The notes under the pieces are model-generated. The model made no database searches and was not told where the DNA came from. It saw nothing but the letters and a program-made list of their open reading frames with translations. From the NCBI GenBank assembly GCA_030601845.1, contig JAUWAY010000004.1:1-64000 (forward strand): a DNA stretch of 64,000 nucleotides, given 5' to 3'. This DNA is from Phycisphaerae bacterium (GTDB lineage Bacteria > Planctomycetota > Phycisphaerae > Sedimentisphaerales > Anaerobacaceae). The translations under genes were made by a program, and so were the position numbers. Positions 54,897 through 62,729 of this stretch are shown one piece after another; the first letter of the stretch is position 1, and the number at the start of each line of letters is the position of its first letter.

Positions 54897-56695
54897 CGGG
54901 TTTCAATTGGCAAGACAGGGCCATTATCGAAATGATGGCCCAGGTTATCACGCACAGAGGCCCTGATGACGAGGGATTCTATCTGGACAGCAGCGTCTCT
55001 TTGGGCCACAGGCGGCTGTCCGTTATCGATATTTCTGAAAAAGGCCACCAACCTATGGAATTTAAGCACCTGGTCATCGTTTATAATGGTGAAGTATATA
55101 ATTTCAGGCAGCTAAGAGAACAACTCAGGTCCAGGGGCTACAACTTTATTTCCGATTCCGATACCGAAGTCGTGCTTTATAGTTATCACCAATGGGGGCC
55201 ATCTTGTGTGGATAGATTCAACGGAATGTGGGCCTTCTGCATTTATGACAAGCAAAAAAATGTCTTCTTCCTCTCAAGAGACCGATTTGGTATAAAGCCG
55301 CTCTATTACTATTTCGATGGCAGCCGATTTATCTTCAGTTCCTCGCTAAAAGCAATCAGAAAGCACAACCTGGACCTCCATATCAGCGTACCGGCTTTAA
55401 ATTTCTTTTTTTATCAAAAATACATCGGCAATGATCTGACCATATTCGAAAACTGTTATAAACTAAGGCCTTCTGAAAACCTTCTATTCGACCTGAATAA
55501 AAAAAAGCTCACCCGAACAAAATACTACAACCTTGAACACCAAATATCCGAGCATCAAGGCACACCAATAAAGCAAAGGCTTGAGTCGATTGAAAACACC
55601 GTCACCGACGCTGTCGAAAAAAGACTTATCGCTGATGTGCCGGTGGGAAGCTTTCTCTCCGGCGGAGTCGACTCATCCCTGATTTCCGCCATTATCAGCA
55701 AGAACCATAAAAACTTCGATACTTTTTCAATCGGCTTTAAGGATAAATCCTATGATGAGCTGAAATACTCAAAACTGACCGCACAATACATCCAAACCGA
55801 CCATCACTACGATTATATGGAGGTCGATGAAAACCTTGTCAAATTCATAATAGAGAATATGGACGAACCTTTCGGTGATACCTCCTTATTTCCAACTTAC
55901 CTTCTGTCGAAAATAACCCGCCGCAGGGTTACCGTCTCCCTGTCCGGCGATGCAGGGGATGAAATCTTCGGTGGCTATGATACGTATAAAGCATATAAAC
56001 TCGCAAGATACGTGCCTAGGCCTGTGATGAGATTATCAAAGTATTTTATCGACCTGCTGCCTCCCTCTGATAAAAAGGTAACCTTGACTTTTAAGATGAA
56101 AAGATTCGTAAGGGACCTCGACTCCAACGTAAACAGAAGACACTTAAACTGGATGGCCACCTTCAACGACTCGCAGAGGAAAGAACTGTTGAACGATGAC
56201 TTCGTAAGTGCCGATTCCTTTATCAACTGCAGTTGTGAAAAAAACTTTCTTTCGGTACAGCTAAACGACATTCACAACTACCTTCCGGAAGATATCCTAA
56301 AAAAGGTCGACCTGGCGTCGATGCTCAATTCCCTCGAAGCGAGAGTGCCTTTCCTCGACCATCGGCTGGTCCCTTTGGTCTTGTCTCTGCCGGAAGAATA
56401 CAAAATCACCAACCTTACAACAAAATGGCTTTTGAGAAAAATTGCCTCCAACTATTTGCCGAAAAAGATAGTACACAGACCAAAAAAGGGCTTTACCGTC
56501 CCGGTTTCTAAATGGATTAGGAAAAGTAATTTAATCCGGGAGTTTCTAACCAACCGCAGCTATTACGAGCACAACCTCTTAAGCTACGATTACGTTCAGC
56601 GCCTGTTTAATGCTCATATTAACAACGAAGAGGACAATGCCAGGCAGTTATGGCTGGTTTTTGTGTTCAATTACTGGTGGCGCAAAAATGGATGA
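54884..56695 (+). CDS. asnB: Asparagine synthase (glutamine-hydrolysing)
   Basis: 603 aa. The Ntn nucleophile is Cys2 (MCGIAGFNW), with HRGPDDEGFY and YNGEVYNF in the glutaminase domain. The synthetase domain has the PP-loop FLSGGVDSSLISA and SLSGDAGDEIFGGYD. It sits among glycosyltransferases, where AsnB homologues often amidate sugar acids or other polymer groups, so its substrate may not be aspartate. Confidence 0.92.
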   Translation: MCGIAGFNWQDRAIIEMMAQVITHRGPDDEGFYLDSSVSLGHRRLSVIDISEKGHQPMEFKHLVIVYNGEVYNFRQLREQLRSRGYNFISDSDTEVVLYSYHQWGPSCVDRFNGMWAFCIYDKQKNVFFLSRDRFGIKPLYYYFDGSRFIFSSSLKAIRKHNLDLHISVPALNFFFYQKYIGNDLTIFENCYKLRPSENLLFDLNKKKLTRTKYYNLEHQISEHQGTPIKQRLESIENTVTDAVEKRLIADVPVGSFLSGGVDSSLISAIISKNHKNFDTFSIGFKDKSYDELKYSKLTAQYIQTDHHYDYMEVDENLVKFIIENMDEPFGDTSLFPTYLLSKITRRRVTVSLSGDAGDEIFGGYDTYKAYKLARYVPRPVMRLSKYFIDLLPPSDKKVTLTFKMKRFVRDLDSNVNRRHLNWMATFNDSQRKELLNDDFVSADSFINCSCEKNFLSVQLNDIHNYLPEDILKKVDLASMLNSLEARVPFLDHRLVPLVLSLPEEYKITNLTTKWLLRKIASNYLPKKIVHRPKKGFTVPVSKWIRKSNLIREFLTNRSYYEHNLLSYDYVQRLFNAHINNEEDNARQLWLVFVFNYWWRKNG

Positions 56696-57470
56696 GAAGA
56701 AAAACATTGCCTTTAACTTTGGAAAGAACTGGCAGCGCTTTTCTGAAACCTCGCTGGATAACCGCAAATTTGAAAGGGCCTTAAGCTCACTGGAGCAACT
56801 GATAGGCCCGGAAAAAATTAAAAACAGCACATTTCTCGATATTGGCTGTGGCAGCGGCATATTTGCTATCGCTGCTTCGTTGGCGGGGGCAAAAAAAGTC
56901 GTTGGCATTGATATATCCAGAGAAAGTATCGAAGCATCCATTAATAATAAGAAAAAGTTTGCGAACCAAAGTGCTGTAGATTTCTTTCATAAATCAATAT
57001 TCGATGATGATATACCGCAGATGGGCAAACTCGACATTGTGTACTCGTGGGGGGTTTTGCATCACACCGGCAAGATGTGGAAGGCGATTGATATAGCTTC
57101 AAAACTTGTGGCGCCCCATTCATTGTTTGTGATTGCAATTTATAATAAACATTGGTCCTCCGGGACGTGGAAACTCGTAAAGCGCTTTTATAATGCTATG
57201 CCCAAGTTTATTCAGTGGCTTATGGTATGGATTTTCTATATCATTATCGCTGCAGCCAAGCTCGTTGTTACTCGCAAAAATCCCTTCAAAAAGCGCAGAG
57301 GAATGAGCTTTTATTACGATGTGATAGACTGGCTCGGCGGCTGGCCATACGAATATGCCGGCAGAGAAGAAATAATAAACCATCTGGAAAAGAAGGGCTT
57401 CAAGTGCGTCAAATTTGTAAAGCCGCCTGTACCAACAGGTTGCAACGAATTCGTATTTTTGAAGATATGA
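56688..57470 (+). CDS. Class I SAM-dependent methyltransferase
   Basis: 260 aa from ATG 56688, overlapping asnB by 8 nt. Motif I TFLDIGCGSGIFAIAASLAG, VVGIDISRES, and LDIVYSWGVLHHTGKM. The C-terminal part has a hydrophobic stretch (FIQWLMVWIFYIIIAAAKLVV) that may contact the membrane. Last gene of the second glycan set. Confidence 0.88.
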   Translation: MDEKKNIAFNFGKNWQRFSETSLDNRKFERALSSLEQLIGPEKIKNSTFLDIGCGSGIFAIAASLAGAKKVVGIDISRESIEASINNKKKFANQSAVDFFHKSIFDDDIPQMGKLDIVYSWGVLHHTGKMWKAIDIASKLVAPHSLFVIAIYNKHWSSGTWKLVKRFYNAMPKFIQWLMVWIFYIIIAAAKLVVTRKNPFKKRRGMSFYYDVIDWLGGWPYEYAGREEIINHLEKKGFKCVKFVKPPVPTGCNEFVFLKI

Positions 57471-57654
57471 ACCGGACAATTATGGCTGAAAAATATGTCG
57501 CATCCTGAAGATTAATCTGCCAGGCAGAAAAAAACCGCTTTGAGTTAAAATTTTTCTGGACAATACCGTAAAAAGCAGTTAAAATGTGGTTAATTGGCTG
57601 ATTGGTTACAATTTACCAGTTTTAGATTTGTTTTAAAAATGCAGGTACCTAACT

Positions 57655-57888
57655 ATGGCACATAAAAAGGGACAGGGCTCTACGAGAAACGGCAGAGACA
57701 GCAATCCGAAATATAGAGGCGTGAAGCTGTTCGGCGGCCAGATGGCAAAGGCCGGCTCAATTATCGTCCGGCAGTGCGGAACAAAATTCTTTCCCGGCTG
57801 CAATGTCAGTATGGGCAGGGACTACACATTATTCGCCACCGCAGACGGGACAATCCGTTTCCAGGGCAGAAAAGTTCACGTCGTCTGA
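57655..57888 (+). CDS. rpmA: 50S ribosomal protein L27
   Basis: 77 aa. [20 protein letters not shown] and [20 protein letters not shown] are near-invariant L27 sequence. No N-terminal extension needing cleavage. Slightly shorter than the usual 84-90 aa at the C-terminus. The usual upstream partner rplU (L21) is absent; the gene stands alone with its own 184-nt upstream gap. Confidence 0.97.
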   Translation: MAHKKGQGSTRNGRDSNPKYRGVKLFGGQMAKAGSIIVRQCGTKFFPGCNVSMGRDYTLFATADGTIRFQGRKVHVV

Positions 57889-57933
57889 GCGGTCACTTGC
57901 TCCTTTTGCTGTTAGTTCCCCAACAATAGCTCC

Positions 57934-58242
57934 TTAGCTAATAACAATGCCATCATTGTCACCGACTTGTCTGCGTAGTCTTATAAGCTCCGCCTTGAGT
58001 TCCTTGACAACCTCTGCATACGCAGGGTCATCGTATACATTGTTCATTTCCATAGGGTCTTTCTTTAAGTCGAACAGTTCCCATTCCGGGGGTGCTTTGT
58101 GATGGTATAACAAGCAAAATGGTTTGTCCTTCGCCCTGTTTTTCAGAAAATCCAGTGCAAAATCCGCCGCAGCACCCAGGCCTATGGCCTTGAGAAAACC
58201 GCGCCGCGTGTAAATATCTGTACTTATACTTTTTCCCCACAA
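57934..58242 (-). pseudogene. Sulfatase remnant with internal deletions
   Basis: 102 codons. Starts with a Tat leader (YTRRGFLKAIGLGAAA), then joins a mid-sulfatase piece (FLKNRAKDKPFCLLYHHKAP) and then a C-terminal piece (EWELFDLKKDPMEMNNVYDD). The catalytic C/S-x-P-S-R site and most of the roughly 450-aa body are missing. The frame is open, so two large in-frame deletions explain it best. Not expected to be active. Confidence 0.75.
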
Positions 58243-58324
58243 TTAACTTCAAATTTCTTTTCCATCCCCTTCGACCGGGACTTAATTTCGCAAATCACTT
58301 TGCCATTCCTAATTGTCCCTTTCG

Positions 58325-59560
58325 TTATTGGCAAAGATGCTCAAAGGCCCATTTAACAGCTTCTTTATCTTCAAGAAAATTGGTCCCGAACACCAGATAG
58401 CTTACCTTCGAAGCCGGAGCATAATCAGGATTATCATCGTCTCCGATGCCCTGAAGAATCGCTTCATATTTCACTGTCCGTCCTCTTTTAGCCAGTTCTG
58501 CTTCATCGGAAAATTGCCCGATATGAGTAATTCCACCCCAGCCCACCTTGCAGCCATACTTATCATGAGCCTCTCTATATTCCTTTCGAATGTCACTCTT
58601 ATCTTTTTCATTAAGACCGGTATTCAAAATCGCGGTCTTTTTGCTGAAACAGTGTTTCATCATCGCTTCTTCAAAACTGCCCTCTTGCTTGCTGAAATGT
58701 ATAGTCGCCGCAAGCCGGGTCTTCCTGAAATGTTTATACCAGATATCAATCAGGTCTTTGACCGCCCTGGCATAAAGACTTTTACTGGAAAGGCCTCGCA
58801 GGAGCTTACGCTTGTCTTTGAAACCTCTTGTATTCATACCGTGCTCGGCTAACTGTTCGACAATGAATTCACCGGCGCCGCCGTAGAAACTGGGTTCGTT
58901 CGTGCCGATTTGCCAGCCGCCCATTCTTATATATTCAATCCGCCGGTCACCGTCAAAACGCCTGGCAAAGGCGGCTATGAATTCCTCAAGGTGCTTCTGG
59001 TAAGCAGGGTCCCAGTATACAGGATAATATGGTAATTTTCCCTTCGGGGTCGAGATGCCACCAAGACGTTTAACGTTCGGGTCTTTCCATAGCCATTCGG
59101 GGGTGCCGAAGTTTTTGCGCACAACATCCGGCCCGGCTCTTCCTTTCCCTCGTGCAAGCTGGCTGTCACTCATCACCTTGCCGGCTGCGCTTACAAACTT
59201 AAAAGCGCCTTTTTTGCCGTACTTATCTAATTCCGCCAGAAAACTTTCTATTCTCTCCCAGGCGTATTTGCCTTTTATCAGCTCTAACTGAGCCCAGACA
59301 ACTCCCGCCTGTACCCCCGTTGCATAAGGATTATTTTTTAGCTCATCAGCAACTACCATCCTGTTGCCGCGTGCAGTAACGAAAATCCCTTTGCCCAGGC
59401 CGGCCCTTCCATCCCGGGGCGGATTCGTGGCCCTACTTTTTGCTGCTTTAGCTGATAGATCTTCTTTTGATAGCTCTTCCTTTCCATTTACCGTAGCTTC
59501 ACCGCACAAAAGAAGCGTCAAGACAAGTATGAAACCACTGAGAAAAATTACTTTTCGCAT
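58325..59560 (-). CDS. Exported protein with TIM-barrel glycosidase-like features
   Basis: 411 aa from ATG 59560 (AGAGG upstream). Signal peptide VIFLSGFILVLTLLLCGEAT. Later segments look like a barrel with GH42/GH5-like strands: GVQAGVVWAQLELIKGKYAW, YWDPAYQKHLEEFIAAFARR, IEYIRMGGWQIGTNEPSFYG and AILQGIGDDDN. A candidate acid/base Glu is in GTNEP. No firm family. It follows the sulfatase remnant on the same strand, as glycosidases and sulfatases often do. Confidence 0.6.
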   Translation of the reverse strand: MRKVIFLSGFILVLTLLLCGEATVNGKEELSKEDLSAKAAKSRATNPPRDGRAGLGKGIFVTARGNRMVVADELKNNPYATGVQAGVVWAQLELIKGKYAWERIESFLAELDKYGKKGAFKFVSAAGKVMSDSQLARGKGRAGPDVVRKNFGTPEWLWKDPNVKRLGGISTPKGKLPYYPVYWDPAYQKHLEEFIAAFARRFDGDRRIEYIRMGGWQIGTNEPSFYGGAGEFIVEQLAEHGMNTRGFKDKRKLLRGLSSKSLYARAVKDLIDIWYKHFRKTRLAATIHFSKQEGSFEEAMMKHCFSKKTAILNTGLNEKDKSDIRKEYREAHDKYGCKVGWGGITHIGQFSDEAELAKRGRTVKYEAILQGIGDDDNPDYAPASKVSYLVFGTNFLEDKEAVKWAFEHLCQ

Positions 59561-59758
59561 TGCATAACCTCTTTTTATCTTTTTGTGCTTTTTCGTGGCT
59601 AAACAAAACAAAATCCAAAATCGAAGATAACGTTGGAACTCACCGGACGCCAAACTGATCCGACGAAACATATCGTAGAAAATAGGTGACTGTCCGCACT
59701 TTTCCCCGTTTTCCCATTTTTTTCCTGGGATATCCGGAGTTATGCTGATAAGTAAAGC

Positions 59759-60586
59759 CTATTTGGCCCGAAATCGAAAACTATTGCCATAGCCACGTTT
59801 TCCGTGGGTTTTGAGTTCTCCTATACGACGGTCATTCTTTGTGGCATAAAGATGAAATAGGTAGAATTCGTTTTCCTTGCTATCTGCCAGTTCAATGAAC
59901 ACCCTGGTGGCTTTTGTTGTTGATTCTTCTATATTATGTTCGAGATACCTGAACGGCTCGGATTGCATACGATGTATTGTATAATGATACTCAACATTAT
60001 CTCCCAAAGATTCCCACGCAAATTGTATCGGGCTCTTAAAGCTAATCATACCCTCACCTTTTACGCCCCAGAGCTCCATTATGCCTCCATTATCTTGGGG
60101 AAGGGTTACGTGAATAATCTTCTCTAAATCAACATCGAGCTTGGCACAGCTTTTTGCGACTATGGGTATTTTCAGCAATCTTTTGAAGAAATCGCCTGGG
60201 TAGCCCGGGTAGCCCCCTGGATTATCAGTATTAGCATTTATTGAAATAAAGATGTGGTAATTGCCTTCCGGCAGTTCATAAATCTTAAATTGACTTCTAT
60301 TGTATTCGATTCTTGCTTTTATGCCTTTTTGGCCAGTATCCAAATTGTTGAAAGAGAAGACCGGCTCAACGGAGGTGAACTCTTCAATAGGGCGCCCGTC
60401 GAATCGCAGTGTACCCTCCGCAGCAGCCTGCGTACCTCTTTCGGACCTGCATCCAACAAAGAAAATGGATGCCAAAATTCCTGAAAACAGAAGAATCTTT
60501 TGAACTGTATTAATAATGTGCTCCCTCTTGTTTATTATGTGTTTATTAGGAACAGTCGCCGTTTCCTGTGCACTGTCCCCAGCCAT
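59759..60586 (-). CDS. Hypothetical lipoprotein
   Basis: 275 aa. Lipobox-like FFVGC near residues 42-46 after a hydrophobic run (ILLFSGILASI), so probably lipid-anchored. The first 25 residues may not be translated; that part contains repeat-like ACAGTGCACAGG sequence. Beta-rich body with FDGRPIEEFTSVEPVFSFNN and KIYELPEGNYHIFISINA, similar in pattern to carboxypeptidase-regulatory or fibronectin-like folds. No family recognised. Confidence 0.55.
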   Translation of the reverse strand: MAGDSAQETATVPNKHIINKREHIINTVQKILLFSGILASIFFVGCRSERGTQAAAEGTLRFDGRPIEEFTSVEPVFSFNNLDTGQKGIKARIEYNRSQFKIYELPEGNYHIFISINANTDNPGGYPGYPGDFFKRLLKIPIVAKSCAKLDVDLEKIIHVTLPQDNGGIMELWGVKGEGMISFKSPIQFAWESLGDNVEYHYTIHRMQSEPFRYLEHNIEESTTKATRVFIELADSKENEFYLFHLYATKNDRRIGELKTHGKRGYGNSFRFRAK

Positions 60587-60694
60587 TAATAGCTGGCTGT
60601 CCCTATTATTCGCTATTGTTTATATGATTTCCGCATAACGAAAAGCTGACCGGCGCAAGACCGCGTAGTGGTCAAGGGTCAGGTGCAGCGCAAG

Positions 60695-61048
60695 TTAAAC
60701 TGTCGAGTTAGCACCAGCTTCAGCCCTGGATCGAATCATATCGTAAATACGGATTAAGTAAAAAAGAATTGCAGCCGTGAGACCAAAGAAAAAACCAAAA
60801 ACAAACCAAGCCCATGGTTGAGCTTTATGCTCACGTGCAGTACCAAACAGCCATATAGCAACACAAATATGAACTAGTATCCTAAAAAACGAGGGAATCG
60901 ATGCGATAAATTTATTGAAAAGGGTCATTTTGTTAAACTCTGCAACCCCATAGAGCCTGGAAATTATAAGATTGGAAAATAAATTGCCGGCAATTGAGAC
61001 AATGGTCAGTATAAGAATTACGATTAGGAATTTTTCAATCTGTTTCAT
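60695..61048 (-). CDS. Small integral membrane protein, unknown
   Basis: 117 aa. Three hydrophobic segments (FLIVILILTIVSIAGNLFSN, FRILVHICVAIWLFG, WAWFVFGFFFGLTAAILFYL). The Trp-Phe-rich third helix resembles small phage-shock or PLDc_N-like membrane proteins, but no family can be assigned. Confidence 0.5.
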   Translation of the reverse strand: MKQIEKFLIVILILTIVSIAGNLFSNLIISRLYGVAEFNKMTLFNKFIASIPSFFRILVHICVAIWLFGTAREHKAQPWAWFVFGFFFGLTAAILFYLIRIYDMIRSRAEAGANSTV

Positions 61049-61891
61049 TCTTGGCTATCCTATTTGTTGCCGCCCAACATTTGAAATCAGCGAGTCAGGC
61101 GAGAGTTGGCGACTCGGACTTTGTTACATATCTAACTGTAGTCTTATCGTTTTGTCAAAAGAATTTTAATTAGACGTGATTAACAAGATAATCCTGCCCG
61201 TTGCGTCCAAGCGCAGCGCGACGAGTTATCCTGTCCTAATATTCGTGTCCCTTCGCGTTAATTCGTGGCTATCTTTCTCCGCGTAATCTGTGAAACTTGT
61301 GCCCGCGAAGCTTGCCCTCGACTCCGATCGGGGGGCGGGAACCCAGCCGTCCCTCTTCTGTCTTCTGTTCTCCGTCTTCTGTTCTCTGTCTTCTGTTCTC
61401 CGTCTTCTGTTCTCCGTCTTCTGTTCTCCGTCTTCTGTTCTCCGTCTTCTGTTCTCCGTCTTCTGCCCTCCGTCCTCTGTCGTCAGTCTTGAGTCTTGGG
61501 TCTTGGGTCTTGGGTCTTGAGTCTTGAGTCTGTGTTCATTTTTTGCAATTTTTACACAAAACGTACCTATTTTTCGCAATTTTTCTCTATTTTTTGCAAA
61601 TTTTCGCAATTTTGTCGCTACTTTTCGCAATTTTTCGCTACTTTTCTCATTTTTTCTCTACTTTTCTCTACTTTTCACCACTTTTCTCTTACCTATTTTA
61701 CCCAAACCCTACAACCTGACATTCCAACCCCCATTTTTCACCCAAAAACACACTTGTTTCTCAAAAATCTGCGCATTTTTTGCGAAAATCCTTCGCATTT
61801 GCGAAAAAACTTGCGCGTTTGATGCCAAATTTATGCCGATACAATGTTTGGAACTCGTACAACCTGTGTTGAGTTGAAAAAGGAGATTAAA
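61049..61891. repeat. Large gene-free repeat region
   Basis: 61236-61310 holds CACGAATTAA/CACGGATTA-type words in reverse sense. 61361-61486 is nine units of a 14-bp repeat (TCTTCTGTTCTCCG), 61487-61528 six units of TCTTGGG/TCTTGAG. 61533-61700 is T-rich with CGCAATTTTTCGCTACTTTTC words. Open frames in both strands here have repeat composition and are not counted as genes. Confidence 0.8.
61361..61528. repeat. 24-unit heptad array
   Basis: Nine 14-bp units (each two 7-bp words) at 61361-61486 followed by six 7-bp units at 61487-61528. Confidence 0.9.
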
Positions 61892-62257
61892 ATGGGAATA
61901 CAAAATTGGTCGGAGGATATTATTCTCGTTGACTTGCACCGGGAGCCGCAAATGGGCGATGAGTTGAAAACGACTATCGACATCGTTCATGACAGAGGTG
62001 ACTGTGACGTGATACTCGACTTTTCAAATGTCGATATTATAACCTCTCCGAGTCTCTCGAAGCTATTGAAGTTACGCAAGTTATTGGGCGACTGTGGACA
62101 CCGACTTGTGTTTTGCAGCATTCCCGCCTTCACCAGAAACGCCTTTAAGGTAACCGGCCTTGACGGATTTTTTGAAGTCGTTGATGACAGGTCCGCTGCA
62201 TCAGCAACCCTGCAGTGCCAGTTAGCCGATGAACCTGATTTTTCCGAATATTCATAA
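61892..62257 (+). CDS. STAS-domain protein (anti-sigma factor antagonist-like)
   Basis: 121 aa from ATG 61892; AAGGAG (61880-61885) lies 6 nt upstream, which rules out the start at 61844. Alternating strands and helices with CDVILDFSNVDIITSPSLSK and LLKLRKLLGDCGHRLVFCSI fit STAS/SpoIIAA. The conserved phosphorylatable Ser/Thr would lie in ITSPSLSK. The partner kinase is not in the window. Confidence 0.75.
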   Translation: MGIQNWSEDIILVDLHREPQMGDELKTTIDIVHDRGDCDVILDFSNVDIITSPSLSKLLKLRKLLGDCGHRLVFCSIPAFTRNAFKVTGLDGFFEVVDDRSAASATLQCQLADEPDFSEYS

Positions 62258-62400
62258 GCGATACGTATCACGCTAAAGGTAATCCGGATACGTCATCCTA
62301 AGCACAGCCAACGAATTTTGTCTCAAATTTCGTTTTTCGGATTTCCTCATATTTAACCACACAAACCACAACACGAATTCCTGTTCGCCAAAGATTCCCC

Positions 62401-62429
62401 TTGCAAAGACTCTCCGGCTTTGTTAGAAT
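62401..62429 (+). promoter_or_regulatory. Candidate promoter of the leu leader
   Basis: TTGCAA (62401-62406), exactly 17 bp, TAGAAT (62424-62429). Predicted start of transcription falls at or next to the leader ATG 62436, so the leader mRNA may be leaderless. Confidence 0.4.
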
Positions 62430-62435
62430 TGTTTT

Positions 62436-62591
62436 ATGAGCAAAAATCACACAATTCATCGCGGCGAAGGCCAAGGCCGGAGCCGGATTTGTTCTGCCTT
62501 TGAGGCCGTTCTTGGCCTTAATCTGCTGCTATTGCGCCGCCTGCCCCCGCGTCTTACGACGCGAGACGTGGCGGCGGGCAAGGCGCTATAA
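62436..62591 (+). CDS. Putative leucine leader peptide
   Basis: 51 codons, TAA at 62589-62591, below usual gene-size limits. Codons 25-40 read VLGLNLLLLRRLPPRL with eight Leu codons (CTT, CTT, CTG, CTG, CTA, TTG, CTG, CTT). AAGGCCAAG (62467-62475) pairs with CTTGGCCTT (62511-62519), inside the Leu-codon run. A GC-rich hairpin with inner stem CGCGTC/GACGCG (62548-62553, 62558-62563) and outer arms TGCCC/GGGCA and GCGCC/GGCGC follows. It lies 138 nt upstream of leuA. Ribosome stalling at Leu codons could switch these structures. No strong U tract follows, so the mode of control is open. Confidence 0.5.
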   Translation: MSKNHTIHRGEGQGRSRICSAFEAVLGLNLLLLRRLPPRLTTRDVAAGKAL

Positions 62592-62729
62592 TACCTTTAC
62601 ATCCACAAAAATCTTTCTAAAACCTCGTTTTTTTCGTAAACTTGTGCCTTCGAAAGCAGGTATTCGTAGAAATTTAGCCCTGATTCGGGCATAATTAGCC
62701 CAATTAGCTTAAAATATTGGAGAAAAGAA

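Noticed and set aside
61226-61630. 134-codon minus-strand open frame rich in RRTEDGEQKTENRR
   Set aside because: It is the translation of the 14-bp/7-bp array; the composition is purely repeat-driven and there is no RBS.
61496-61877. Plus-strand open frames rich in Phe, Ser and Leu
   Set aside because: They read the T-rich word tract and show no conserved domain.
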